From positions 1,178,001 through 1,242,000 of the forward strand of contig OZ020263.1 in NCBI GenBank assembly GCA_963971285.1: a stretch of 64,000 nt of DNA, given 5' to 3'. Of this stretch, positions 26,396-37,732 are shown in pieces. Source of the DNA: Astropecten irregularis (lineage: Eukaryota > Echinodermata > Asteroidea > Paxillosida > Astropectinidae). A model generated the notes under the pieces. The model was not told the DNA's origin and made no database searches. It saw nothing but the letters and a program-made list of their open reading frames with translations. Position 1 is the first letter of the stretch, and every line of letters begins with the position of its first letter. The position numbers were made by a program, and so were the translations under genes.

Positions 26396-27858
26396 TTCAG
26401 ACTCGCGAATCAGACCTCAGTATATTGCCGCTCGTTTGGGGGTAGAGGGAGAACTATGTTAGCACAAACTGATGATGCAATATCCGCAACATGATCGGTC
26501 CGTTTGGAGTACCATGGATAAATGAAACATGTGCGTAATAGTTCCATGAGAGTTCACTCTGATCAATGGCTGATGTTGCATGACTAGTGATAGGCCTAAC
26601 ATGAGCCTGCAACTCACCGCACAATTTAGCCTATTTCATTAAAATCGTGCGTCGATCGATCAAAGTTCCATTTAAGGAGCAGAACTGATTGATTCCATTT
26701 TTATTGGATCGGCAGCTGCAAAAACGATCCACATTCAGCGAAAAAAATGCATTGCTAACATTTTGCAAGAAAACGATTTGGGAAAACGGATTTTGTGTAG
26801 AAATGCATCCTGAATATGTGATGTTGGAAACCTTAGATATTTTTGTCTCAGGATCTCATGCCGTTTGTTACTATTATCAAAAGTCGTTTAGGGGTATCAG
26901 AGTAATCTTGATCTTTAATATTGTTTAGATTTTGGGTATTAACTGTAAATCATGCTTTCCTTTATACCTTTCAAAATGACCTGTAAAATGTGGCTCAACT
27001 GTTTTTGGGGGAAATTCGGCCAAACCAGGGTTGCGTCTCTTATTACGTGATAACTGTCACAAAGTGACCCCAACTTGGTGGGACGAATGAACCATACATA
27101 AAATAATTATGAGGACATCGGGGTTAAGATGTAGGCCCTCCCCCGGCCCCACCCCAGGGGCGAGACATAGGGCATACATAGTAGTGTCTTCGTGTGTGTG
27201 TGCCATAAACTGTGCTGTTTGGAACCTGGTATCGACACCACGCGAACCGTGAAATCGCTGCAAATGTCATGTGGCAGTAATCGAATTTGTCCCCGCTCGC
27301 GTCACAGACGCCGCGGTGCGCGTCCAGCTAAAAAACGCACGGGCAGCGGCAGCTCAAGCCGATCTTCTCACGGTGGTAAATTTACACCCCTGGACGCACC
27401 CTGAAGAGACCCTATAATCTACCCTTAATAGGATGCTGATAAACAGGCCAGGCGTGTAATGTGTGGCACACTGCTAACCGATACTGCTCTTTTATTTGGA
27501 CTATTTATGATGATGTACCTACAACTATCAAGAGAATCTTGTTATAGGCATCGAAATGACCGGGTCAAATGACTGAAGCGGGATTCGAACCCACGACCTC
27601 CGGGTTACCATAAAGAAGAGTCGCAAGTACAAATGAAGCTCGATCATTTCTTGCATTTGCCGCTATAATTGACCTTAGTTACAAATGTAATCAATTTTCT
27701 CAGTGGTTTGATTGGTGGTTCAATGTCTGTAGCTTTTCAGCCAACATCGTGAGACATTGAACACTTAGCTTCTTACCATTTTCCACAATGAACAACCTCT
27801 TTTTCTAATAGTAAATATTGATCATTCTAATATTCTTTTCCTTCTTGGTTTTCCCCAG
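26396..27858. other. Non-coding DNA upstream of the first visible receptor exon
   Basis: Contains the SINE fragment at 27570-27612. The last part is a pyrimidine-rich tract ending TTTTCCCCAG, the splice acceptor of the exon at 27859. Because that exon starts inside a codon, this region must be intronic just before it. Confidence 0.7.
27570..27612 (-). repeat. tRNA-derived SINE fragment (B-box part)
   Basis: On the minus strand the segment reads GGTAACCCGGAGGTC, then GTGGGTTCGAATCCCGC. The latter folds as a tRNA T-arm and contains the exact RNA polymerase III B-box GGTTCGAATCC. No matching anticodon arm, D-arm, A-box or acceptor stem is present, so it is not an intact tRNA gene. It is best read as a truncated tRNA-headed SINE. 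Confidence 0.55.
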
Positions 27859-27992
27859 TGGTACAAGCTGATACCAGGTATCTCATCAACGATATTCTGA
27901 AGGATTACAACCGACTAGTACGGCCGGTCATCAACGAATCGATCACGGTGACTGTCTACCACGAAATAGTTCCAGTCAATGTGATTTCATTT
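27859..27992 (+). CDS. Nicotinic acetylcholine receptor-like subunit, first visible exon (N-terminal ligand-binding domain)
   Basis: This 134-bp exon encodes the start of the extracellular domain of a Cys-loop acetylcholine receptor subunit, a ligand-gated ion channel of the plasma membrane. The peptide RYLINDILKDYNRLVRPVIN is the conserved N-terminal helix and loop of the family. It is followed by NES, a possible N-glycosylation site, and a beta strand ending VNVISF. The exon is bounded by a strong polypyrimidine acceptor (TTCCCCAG, ending 27858) and a consensus donor GTAAGT at 27993. It starts with two bases of a split codon and ends in phase 0. The next exon, 34.6 kb away, also starts in phase 0 with the expected DE. 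The signal-peptide exon was not found. Alpha or non-alpha cannot be told, because loop C lies outside the window. Confidence 0.92.
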
Positions 27993-28142
27993 GTAAGTAT
28001 TCCTCTCAAAACACCGTATATGTTTGTGTGTTTAGTGTGGTGAGTACAGAGTGATTTTAGGTAACTGGCAATGCCCGGTACTTATTGTCAATTTCTTCGA
28101 CCACTGCAAATCAAATATATGCAACGCCTTTCTTAATTTATT

Positions 28143-28167
28143 CATTTATTTATTTATTTATTTATTT
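28143..28167 (+). repeat. ATTT tetranucleotide microsatellite
   Basis: About six tandem ATTT units followed by a C run. Simple sequence repeat. Confidence 0.8.
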
Positions 28168-28408
28168 CCCCCCCGTGATAAGATTATGGCTTCAATTAAG
28201 CTATTCTAGAAGTATTGTTTCAACCTTCTCGACTAAAGAGTGCCATTATTTTCATGGTCTTGTTCGAACAAAATGAGTCAAATTGGAAAAAAGTCTCAGT
28301 TAATGACTGGAAATATCATTTGTACAAACAGTCCAGATTATATGTTTTACGTTATCTTCTGTGTGCCATACATTAATGCGCATAATTTTCCTTTATGGAC
28401 CTGCAGTC

Positions 28409-28473
28409 GATTTCACGAAACTTTACGCAGTTGCGTAAGTCTACTACGCAACTGCGTAAAGTTTCGTGAAATC
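28409..28473. repeat. Perfect 29-bp inverted repeat with 7-base loop
   Basis: The arm 28409-28437 (GATTTCACGAAACTTTACGC, then AGTTGCGTA) is exactly complementary to 28445-28473, with loop AGTCTAC. Within each arm the words TTTACGCA and TTGCGTA are themselves nearly complementary. A perfect stem this long implies recent insertion or conservation. Probably a very short foldback element related to 2004-2153. It lies about 420 bp after the first visible receptor exon and would form a hairpin in its pre-mRNA. Confidence 0.85.
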
Positions 28474-31400
28474 AGGCACTGGAATCTCTTGGGGGGGGGG
28501 GGGTATCACATGCTGGTACTCGTGCGTTTTCCATGGTGCCCCGCATTCTTACTATACACACATATGTAATTTCAGTGATGTTTTATAGTAACACTTTCTA
28601 CTGCTAACCCCTGTTCGACTTTTAAAGATTTTGTTTTTGCATACAATTCCTGTGACCCAAGCGCAGAAAAGCAAGGAAAACCATGACTTTAAGTGCGTCT
28701 CAATCCGAGTCAATAATTACCATTTCTAAAGTCACGTTCAATGACCTTGCTATGATCTTTTTCACCCTTATCTTAATCAAAATGTAAATCTGTAACTGGT
28801 CCCTGTGGGCTTGCGACAATCATTTCAAGATTCCGACGAGACGATCAAGACGGCAAAGGTATCGGCTTGCAGTTTTCTGATGAGAAATCTACGAACGACC
28901 GAAACATACAAGCCTAATCATCCACAGATGAGAACAGGATCAAGAGAACGCAAAAACTCAAAGCTCTAAAAAAAAAAAAAAGGAAAATCGCAAAATGTCG
29001 TGCAATATTCACAACACAGTGCAGTTTTCGTTGCAGCGCACAGCACACGTTTAAGGTAAAACAGGCGTTACGTGTTATTATACAATATGTCGCTTTTCCC
29101 GCCCTTTTTATAATACTGGTGGAGGATATATGTTTTCCCGCCAGGCGAGAAGTTCATGCGACCATTTTATCGTTAGGCACAGAGTGCAAGCATATTGATT
29201 CTGATTCTATAACTTGCAGCACGGTCTGGTTACTACATGAGGTGAAAAAAGCCTCCCTTTTTTGCCGTCGGCCACCTTTTTCTCTCTCTGTCTCTTCTCA
29301 AATCTTTAATCGAATTTGCTGGGGACGAGATGAAGAGATGCCAGGTCGACATGACCTCCGCGCTCGGTGTCTATATCATTTGACCGAAAGATAGCTTGGT
29401 TTTAGTTTGATTTGTTTAATTTGCGTGAGTGGAAAGCCAGGGCTAGTAAAGGTAGAATTTTACATTTCCTATATTAAGTGCAAGGAGTATATTAACTCAA
29501 TCGATTTTGTCGTATACCGCCAAGCTTCCTTGCGAGTCTACCTGTTAACGTAATTTTATATAATCCTTTCATTTAATAACGAATATTGATAAATACACGT
29601 GGACTTTAGCGATATGATTATTGTTTTGTCTCATACAAATTTTGAAATAAGTATAATACACTACATGTATGTACGTAGTGTATACAAAACATCCCCAACT
29701 TCAGTGACTGTATGTTACTAATGGTAAGTGGCACTTTCAGGGAAGTACCAGAGTAGTTTCAACTTGATGCTATCCACCACTAAACACGATGTCATCATCT
29801 ACTCGTATGATGGAAGAAAGTCAAATCCAAGACAAAAGCACCTGTTCAGGGAACAACTCATCTCCCTCTTTAATTTAGCGGTATACGGAAAAGAGATAAA
29901 AACTCATAGATGCTTGTTGATAATGCTGTCTTACCTTCCATGATTTCTGTATTTGAACGCCATAAGTCCAAATACCCTGGACTGTGAAACCCTAAACCTG
30001 TCTAGTCTTTAAAATCCATAACGCCCTGTTCTCTAAAATTCAATCAAATTCGAGAACTGCATGCTTCGGTTTTTAAACTAGTCGGCGGAATGCACGGACG
30101 CGCGGTTGGTTTGCAGCGGCAGTAAAAATGTACCCTTTTTAGTGCACCGTGATTCCCTGTATGCACGCTTGCAGCCCGTGTTACATCAAAGGTCATGTTA
30201 CATTTTGGGATATTCATTACATTTAGGGCTACATCCGGGAAACTCTTGGACTACACTCTTGTCTAGGCCGAGTGTCATGCATCCAGCATTAAAAAGGCTG
30301 TGTAGTTTGGCGTGTGCCGAAATAAAATCCGCATGAAAAGCTTGAGAAGTTCAAGAGATAATTTTTAAAAAGACTTGCTTTGATGGTACCGGCACAGCGG
30401 TATGCCCAAGACATGTAATTTTTCTATTATTAAATATGGGCATTCTTAACGCTTGAGAAACATTCAAAAGCCGCGATGTCATGCAGTTGTTAGTCAACCA
30501 GTTGTAACACCGTTTATGTGCCGGGAGTAGGTTGCATGAAATGTTGTGGCCACGGGGCCTATGATCATGCTGCTTTGTGCAGCTTTCATTTCCCGACCCT
30601 TTTACATCACATGAAGCGGGGGACGCCGTCTCCTTAAGCCCGTACTATTGCAGCTAGTTGCCCCTAGGTCAATCATTTGCATGTCTTCATCATGCACGGT
30701 ACTACATACCTACAGGGGAATGTCAGGGCACTTCCACTCCCTACGCTCGTTGATAACCAGCTCAGAATCCCAGAGTTCTTTCAACCAAACTCCCCATTGT
30801 TGGCTTCTCTAGGTCAATAAACCATTGACTCTGCCACTTCCGAAATTAAGACATGCAACGCTTGCAGTTTCAATTTTTTTTTTTAGAGAGAGAGATCTTT
30901 CTGGCGTTTCCTCATTTTGAAACCAAGAAAGAAAGAAATGTTCGATCGTTCGTCGCTAATATTACCGTACTTTCTTTTCAACTCGTTGGGAGTCATTCTA
31001 GTACCTTCCGTCTTTCAGATCGTCTCCTGTTACTCGTCAACGGGTCTTTTCGGTCTTTTGGTCGGATCGGCTTAGGCGGTATTTCTACGGCATTGTTTTC
31101 GCCTGCCTGGCTCCGTAATCTCAGACGTTCTATTTGCAGGGCATTAAGGGTGACAGCCTGCACCCGAGCCTCAGCAATGGTGTATGTGGTTACTTTCCTG
31201 CCTCCAAAACTTCCCATTCATGTATCATATACCTAAATAAAGATTATATAAACAAGCCGGTAATGCACTCCTCGTATAGGCCTAGAAAAGGGGAATTAAA
31301 CTCTTTTTGTAGAATCGGAACAATTTCCATCAGACGTCCGCTCGAGTTTCACCGCGCAAAAAAGGAAATCTTTTAATAGGCACCATGTTTAAAATGACAC

Positions 31401-32539
31401 GTAAACTGGTAAGTGCATTTGATACTGTGCTTATGATGTTACACAAACAGTGTGACGCAGTATTATTGAGACCTGTGATTCCCCAGGGGGTTTTTGCTTC
31501 TTTCTTTTTTTTTTTTGCTCAAGTTGAGTAATAAACTTCACATTCACTAGTTTTACCAAAGTATATAACCCTTTGCAACATTATACACGCGCGAAATAAA
31601 AAGGCTGCGTTCGAGGTGAAAATAATATCGAAGCACTTCTAGAAATTGCAGTATGGCAACATTTGGTTCGTTTGCACATATCTTATGAAGGAATGAATGG
31701 TTAAATCACTAAAAACAAAATTGTAAAGAAGTAGGGCACCTCACTGCTAGAGATAAAAATGTTAATGTTTTGTTTCAGTCTGAAAGCTAACTATTTCTAT
31801 AAAGTTAATTAAAAAGTAGAAACAAAGCTCGGTGCAATTTTTTTCAATTAGAATTTCGAAAATTCAAAAATCTAAAAAATCTAAAAACTAAAAAAAAACA
31901 CGTTTTTCCATATGTACAGGAAAAATACTTAAATATTCACCGTAAAGTTATGGATATTCTTCGCGGTTCATTGGTAACCTCACACCCTCCAAAGCATGCG
32001 AGAAAAATACGGTCAGCAAATCCTTCGGGTTCGATGAATTGGCAGATAACATTCAGGCGAGTCGGCGGCGTTTCAAATTGGGCGATTGCCAGCCCCCCGA
32101 AAATTGAATTTCACACGGTGCTCCAACCTGTTTATCTTGCCATGAAAGTGGGACACGGGGGACATTTTAATGACTACGGAGGAAACTCGATCTTCTGGCA
32201 AACTTTCATGCGAATATTTCATTTGAATGCGGCATGGGAGCGGTATTTGAAGTATATTTTTGGGAAAGTGGATTCGAAATGCAGACTGCCTTCCAAAAAA
32301 AATGTCCAAACCAAACGTTTCCATCCGATCTTGTGTTCTAATCTACCGTAGGAGTGGACTTCGCAACAATTTTTGTTGCGATCGTTTCTTCGTAATTTGC
32401 GAGAGCGGATCTCTCACCGCGTCTTTGGACTCGTGAAATACTATGTCAGCACTTCAGTAATTTCAGAAAAGAACAATGCCAATGTTTAATTGCTTTGAAC
32501 TGCTCATCGGCCACAATAATGACCTGACGTATGAAATGG

Positions 32540-32690
32540 AAAAAGTTGAAAGGGTTTATCGTTTCGATCCTATGAAACACAGTTCTCAAAGGCTTCTTCA
32601 GCAATATCTTTCGCAAAAATCTTACTCCCTTCAGGAAAGCTCCTGCTAGAATCGGCACGCCAGGCCCTTTTAACTCGGAATATAAATAAC
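32540..32690. repeat. Diverged foldback of the GAAACGTC family
   Basis: The left part, read on the minus strand, gives CTGAAGAAGCC, a spacer, then AGGATCGAAACG. The right part on the plus strand gives TTCAGGAAAGCTCCTGCTAG, then CACGCCAGGCCCTTTTAACTC. The two halves are in inverse orientation and partly complementary, like the element at 1-111 but with the AGGCCCTTTTAAC tail seen at 50571-50625. CTGAAGA and GAAAC fit the CUGANGA and GAAA elements of a hammerhead. The outer arms are eroded. Confidence 0.5.
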
Positions 32691-34283
32691 AATTGAAAAT
32701 GAAATACTTGTCGAAAATGGTGAATTCAAGTAAGTGGCGGTTTGAATGAGCTTCGGGATCTGACTATTGGACAGCGAAAGATGTCAAGTTTACTCAAACA
32801 CAAAACTGCATGGTCCCTTCCTCCAATATCTAATTCCTCTTCTCCCCCAATCTAACCTACGGTGGAATAATCTTTGACAGATAAGGATCTTTGTAGTGGC
32901 AAGACTGCTGCCCTTGCTTTCTTTGATAAAAAAAAATCGTTGACCTTTTTTCAAGTGTTTGAAGTAGAGCACAGTCTTGGTATAATCACAATCAGCCAGT
33001 TACGCCACTAAAAGCCTAATCCGCACCGACCGTTGCAGATGCATCTGGTGATCTAGTTCATCTGAAGGAGAAGCAGAACTGTCAGAAGGCGCACCTGTAC
33101 TCCACACTCTCCTGTCGTTCCCATCACAGGTTCTTTTTCAGAGCCACCGGGTTTATTTTGACAGGGCGAAGAGCATGGCAGGTGATAGGCGGTAGCCATC
33201 AGCAGCTGCACGCCCCAACAATACTGCATGCATTCGCTGCTGCATCTTTCTTTCCAGTCGACATTTGGGAGGAGCAAAAACAAAACTGGATGGGTTGATG
33301 GTTGAGGTCGCTTCTAAATTCCCCTCATCGACGATTCTCTTGACAATCCAGGAAGCTAATGACGTTCATTCAGAGCGCTCATTTTCATTTGGAGGACTGT
33401 TTGCTTTGAAATGGGAAATGGCTCAGCGTGGCTGAAACATGATCATTAAGTCAACATCCCCGCTGAATGGGCTTTTAGTGGCCACTAAAACAGAGACTCA
33501 GTTTATAAGATGAGGATTAGAGCAAATATCGCCCTCTTATTTCGCTCATCTTCTAAGAGAATCCTCGCATATTTACTCGGCATGTTTGCTCAAGCATCTA
33601 GAATATGTCAGGAAGTCTCTACCGTCCAGCTTCGCGATGATCCCTATTGGATTTGTATGAAGAAATTCGAGAAGCTTGGTAATAAAAAATGAGTTTGAAG
33701 GGAAGGGTAAAAAAAAATGGGCCATTAAGATTTAGAGTTAATGTGACGGTGAGGGAAATCAATTTTGCCTGAGGGTGAAAATTGTCTGACAGGATGAGTT
33801 TGGGCCAATGGCTCTGTGATTAGGACTTGTAGTCTATTATTCTCGGCGGTGTATCATATATCATTCTTCGGATGAGGCCAAGAGGACCCGCAGAATGAAT
33901 ACGGATTTAACCAAATTGAATATCAGCTTGGCCAATTGGCTGTGCCGAAGGCTCCTCCAAAAGAAAGAGTTTCCTAAAATAAAAAAACATTTCAAGAATC
34001 CCGAATGTCACTTCATGTATAAACGCCACTGAATAATTATGGTGACTTCGAAATAACAAAATGTAACGTACAAGATTTAAATAAAATGCAAATCAGAGCA
34101 ATAAAATAAAGAATTACTACCAAACATTACCATGCAGGCAACAACTTACTTTTGGATGCCATTTTGCCACTGCAAAAAATGAAAAATTAGAAATCACAGA
34201 ATGAGTAAGACTTGCAGAGACACCATGCATAACACTCTTCTTGGAAGATGTGTGGTCCTGAGAAATAACCGATGAGAGTAGAT

Positions 34284-34340
34284 TCTCGACGTTTCGACCA
34301 GTGTGCTCTAGTCGTCCTCAGGAGAGAGAGTACCGCATGG
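34284..34340 (-). repeat. Single-arm hairpin motif of the hammerhead-like family
   Basis: On the minus strand: CTGAGGA, then a GACTAG/CTGGTC hairpin closed by six pairs (one wobble) around a six-base loop, then GAAACGTCGAG. It matches the minus-strand arm of the element at 1-111 (CTGATGA, GATTAG/CTGGTC, GAAACGTTGAG). The upstream half that would complete a three-way junction is not evident here. Confidence 0.6.
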
Positions 34341-35266
34341 TGGATGTGCTGGTTTATAGCACATGACAATGGCATTCTCTAAGCAGAGGAACATGAGCCT
34401 AAGTACTAAGTCAAGACGATGATTATCAAAACATAATTCGCAGGGCATCAGCTTTCATACCGTTTATCTTTCTGAAATATGAAATAAAATACCTGCATCT
34501 CAGCTAAAAAAAAATGGAATCGATTGTTGGAGCAGACTATCAATCGTGTATTTTCTTCAGCCGGATGTAATTTATTTTTCTCCACCGGAGTTTATTTAAA
34601 ACCAGTCGCCTCATGGAAGACTGGAGCGACTGGGACAATCTCATCAGGGTCTTCAGCAGAGTCTACCGACCAGAAAAAGAAAGAGAGAGAGCTAGACTGA
34701 GTGATGCTGCAGACGAGGTGACGTAGAGTGTCTGGATGCCGTACACAGTACACACACTGCGACCAAAACGGACTTAATGAAAGAATATAAGGCGGCACCA
34801 TGTGAAATCTGAAACCCCCTTGGATCGATATCGATTCTACCCATTTTGCTGGCCAAGAGGGTGGAAAGAAGAAGAAGCAGAAGAAAAAAAACTAGAGCTG
34901 ACAGAAAATAAGATGCACCATCAAACCGAAAAGTCGACACAGCTTGTGGGTATGTTTTTGAACGGTACACGGAATGCACCGCCTGTAAGCATGGGGGTTT
35001 GTGTGGGCGCTGACTTGGGGCGATAGTATTTTTTTCTATTATATTTACAACCTGACATGTTGTTTGGCGCGAAAAATCGATACTTTCCCGCCCTTTTTCG
35101 GGCTGTCGGGGGATGCTTTCCGGTACGGCATTCTAGGCGCACTTGAGAAGATGAGGCCGTCTAAATTATTGACGCTGCTGTAGGTGGTGATGTGTGCTGG
35201 CGGTGTTCGTTGTTGCTGTGATAGAAGTGTTTGTTGTCTGGGTGTTTTCCTGCTGTTAGTCAATTT

Positions 35267-37732
35267 GATGTTGATGTTGATGTTGATGTTGATGTTGATG
35301 TTGATGTTGATGTTGATGTTGATGTTGATGTTGATGTTGATGCTGATGCTGATGCTGATGCTGATGCTGATGCTGATGCTGATGCTGATGCTGATGCTGA
35401 TGCTGATGCTGATGCTGATGCTGATGCTGATGCTGTTGCTGTTGCTGTTGCTGATGTTGATGTTGATGTTGATGTTGATGTTGATGTTGATGTTGATGTT
35501 GATGTTGATGTTGATGTTGATGTTGATGTTGATGTTGATGTTGATGTTGATGTTGATGTTGATGTTGATGTTGATGTTGATGTTGATGTTGATGTTGATG
35601 TTGATGTTGATGTTGATGTTGATGTTGATGTTGATGTTGATGTTGATGTTGATGTTGATGTTGATGTTGATGTTGATGTTGATGTTGATGTTGATGTTGA
35701 TGTTGATGTTGATGTTGATGTTGATGTTGATGTTGATGTTGATGTTGATGTTGATGTTGATGTTGATGTTGATGTTGATGTTGATGTTGATGTTGATGTT
35801 GATGTTGATGTTGATGTTGATGTTGATGTTGATGTTGATGTTGATGTTGATGTTGATGTTGATGTTGATGTTGATGTTGATGTTGATGTTGATGTTGATG
35901 TTGATGTTGATGTTGATGTTGATGTTGATGTTGATGTTGATGTTGATGTTGATGTTGATGTTGATGTTGATGTTGATGTTGATGTTGATGTTGATGTTGA
36001 TGTTGATGTTGATGTTGATGTTGATGTTGATGTTGATGTTGATGTTGATGTTGATGTTGATGTTGATGTTGATGTTGATGTTGATGTTGATGTTGATGTT
36101 GATGTTGATGTTGATGTTGATGTTGATGTTGATGTTGATGTTGATGTTGATGTTGATGTTGATGTTGATGTTGATGTTGATGTTGATGTTGATGTTGATG
36201 TTGATGTTGATGTTGATGTTGATGTTGATGTTGATGTTGATGTTGATGTTGATGTTGATGTTGATGTTGATGTTGATGTTGATGTTGATGTTGATGTTGA
36301 TGTTGATGTTGATGTTGATGTTGATGTTGATGTTGATGTTGATGTTGATGTTGATGTTGATGTTGATGTTGATGTTGATGTTGATGTTGATGTTGATGTT
36401 GATGTTGATGTTGATGTTGATGTTGATGTTGATGTTGATGTTGATGTTGATGTTGATGTTGATGTTGATGTTGATGTTGATGTTGATGTTGATGTTGATG
36501 TTGATGTTGATGTTGATGTTGATGTTGATGTTGATGTTGATGTTGATGTTGATGTTGATGTTGATGTTGATGTTGATGTTGATGTTGATGTTGATGTTGA
36601 TGTTGATGTTGATGTTGATGTTGATGTTGATGTTGATGTTGATGTTGATGTTGATGTTGATGTTGATGTTGATGTTGATGTTGATGTTGATGTTGATGTT
36701 GATGTTGATGTTGATGTTGATGTTGATGTTGATGTTGATGTTGATGTTGATGTTGATGTTGATGTTGATGTTGATGTTGATGTTGATGTTGATGTTGATG
36801 TTGATGTTGATGTTGATGTTGATGTTGATGTTGATGTTGATGTTGATGTTGATGTTGATGTTGATGTTGATGTTGATGTTGATGTTGATGTTGATGTTGA
36901 TGTTGATGTTGATGTTGATGTTGATGTTGATGTTGATGTTGATGTTGATGTTGATGTTGATGTTGATGTTGATGTTGATGTTGATGTTGATGTTGATGTT
37001 GATGTTGATGTTGATGTTGATGTTGATGTTGATGTTGATGTTGATGTTGATGTTGATGTTGATGTTGATGTTGATGTTGATGTTGATGTTGATGTTGATG
37101 TTGATGTTGATGTTGATGTTGATGTTGATGTTGATGTTGATGTTGATGTTGATGTTGATGTTGATGTTGATGTTGATGTTGATGTTGATGTTGATGTTGA
37201 TGTTGATGTTGATGTTGATGTTGATGTTGATGTTGATGTTGATGTTGATGTTGATGTTGATGTTGATGTTGATGTTGATGTTGATGTTGATGTTGATGTT
37301 GATGTTGATGTTGATGTTGATGTTGATGTTGATGTTGATGTTGATGTTGATGTTGATGTTGATGTTGATGTTGATGTTGATGTTGATGTTGATGTTGATG
37401 TTGATGTTGATGTTGATGTTGATGTTGATGTTGATGTTGATGTTGATGTTGATGTTGATGTTGATGTTGATGTTGATGTTGATGTTGATGTTGATGTTGA
37501 TGTTGATGTTGATGTTGATGTTGATGTTGATGTTGATGTTGATGTTGATGTTGATGTTGATGTTGATGTTGATGTTGATGTTGATGTTGATGTTGATGTT
37601 GATGTTGATGTTGATGTTGATGTTGATGTTGATGTTGATGTTGATGTTGATGTTGATGTTGATGTTGATGTTGATGTTGATGTTGATGTTGATGTTGATG
37701 TTGATGTTGATGTTGATGTTGATGCTGATGCT
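35267..37732 (+). repeat. Hexanucleotide tandem array (GATGTT)n, 411 units
   Basis: Block structure by direct reading: 12 GATGTT (35267-35338), 16 GATGCT (35339-35434), 3 GTTGCT (35435-35452), 378 GATGTT (35453-37720), 2 GATGCT (37721-37732). The large block is without visible variation. The plus strand is nearly C-free. Five of six frames are open, giving spurious ORFs of 841-894 codons that would encode Leu-Met, Asp-Val/Ala, His-Gln or Ser-Thr/Ala dipeptide repeats. No gene is implied. It lies in the receptor intron. The variant units at the ends suggest that the interior was homogenised or expanded recently. Confidence 0.98.

Larger units (their letters stand above)
28474..35266. other. 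Non-coding intron stretch
   Basis: Holds a 12-base G run (about 28491-28503), the foldback remnants at 32540-32690 and 34284-34340, and A/T homopolymer runs. No exon recognised. The last 100 bases before the hexanucleotide array are already G/T-rich. Confidence 0.45.

Noticed and set aside
27570..27612. tRNA gene
   Set aside because: Only the T-arm/B-box part is present; no A-box, D-arm or acceptor stem. Called as a SINE fragment instead.
1..27858. Signal-peptide exon of the receptor gene
   Set aside because: Looked for a plus-strand ATG followed by a hydrophobic stretch and a donor leaving one base of a codon. No candidate stood out, so none is reported.
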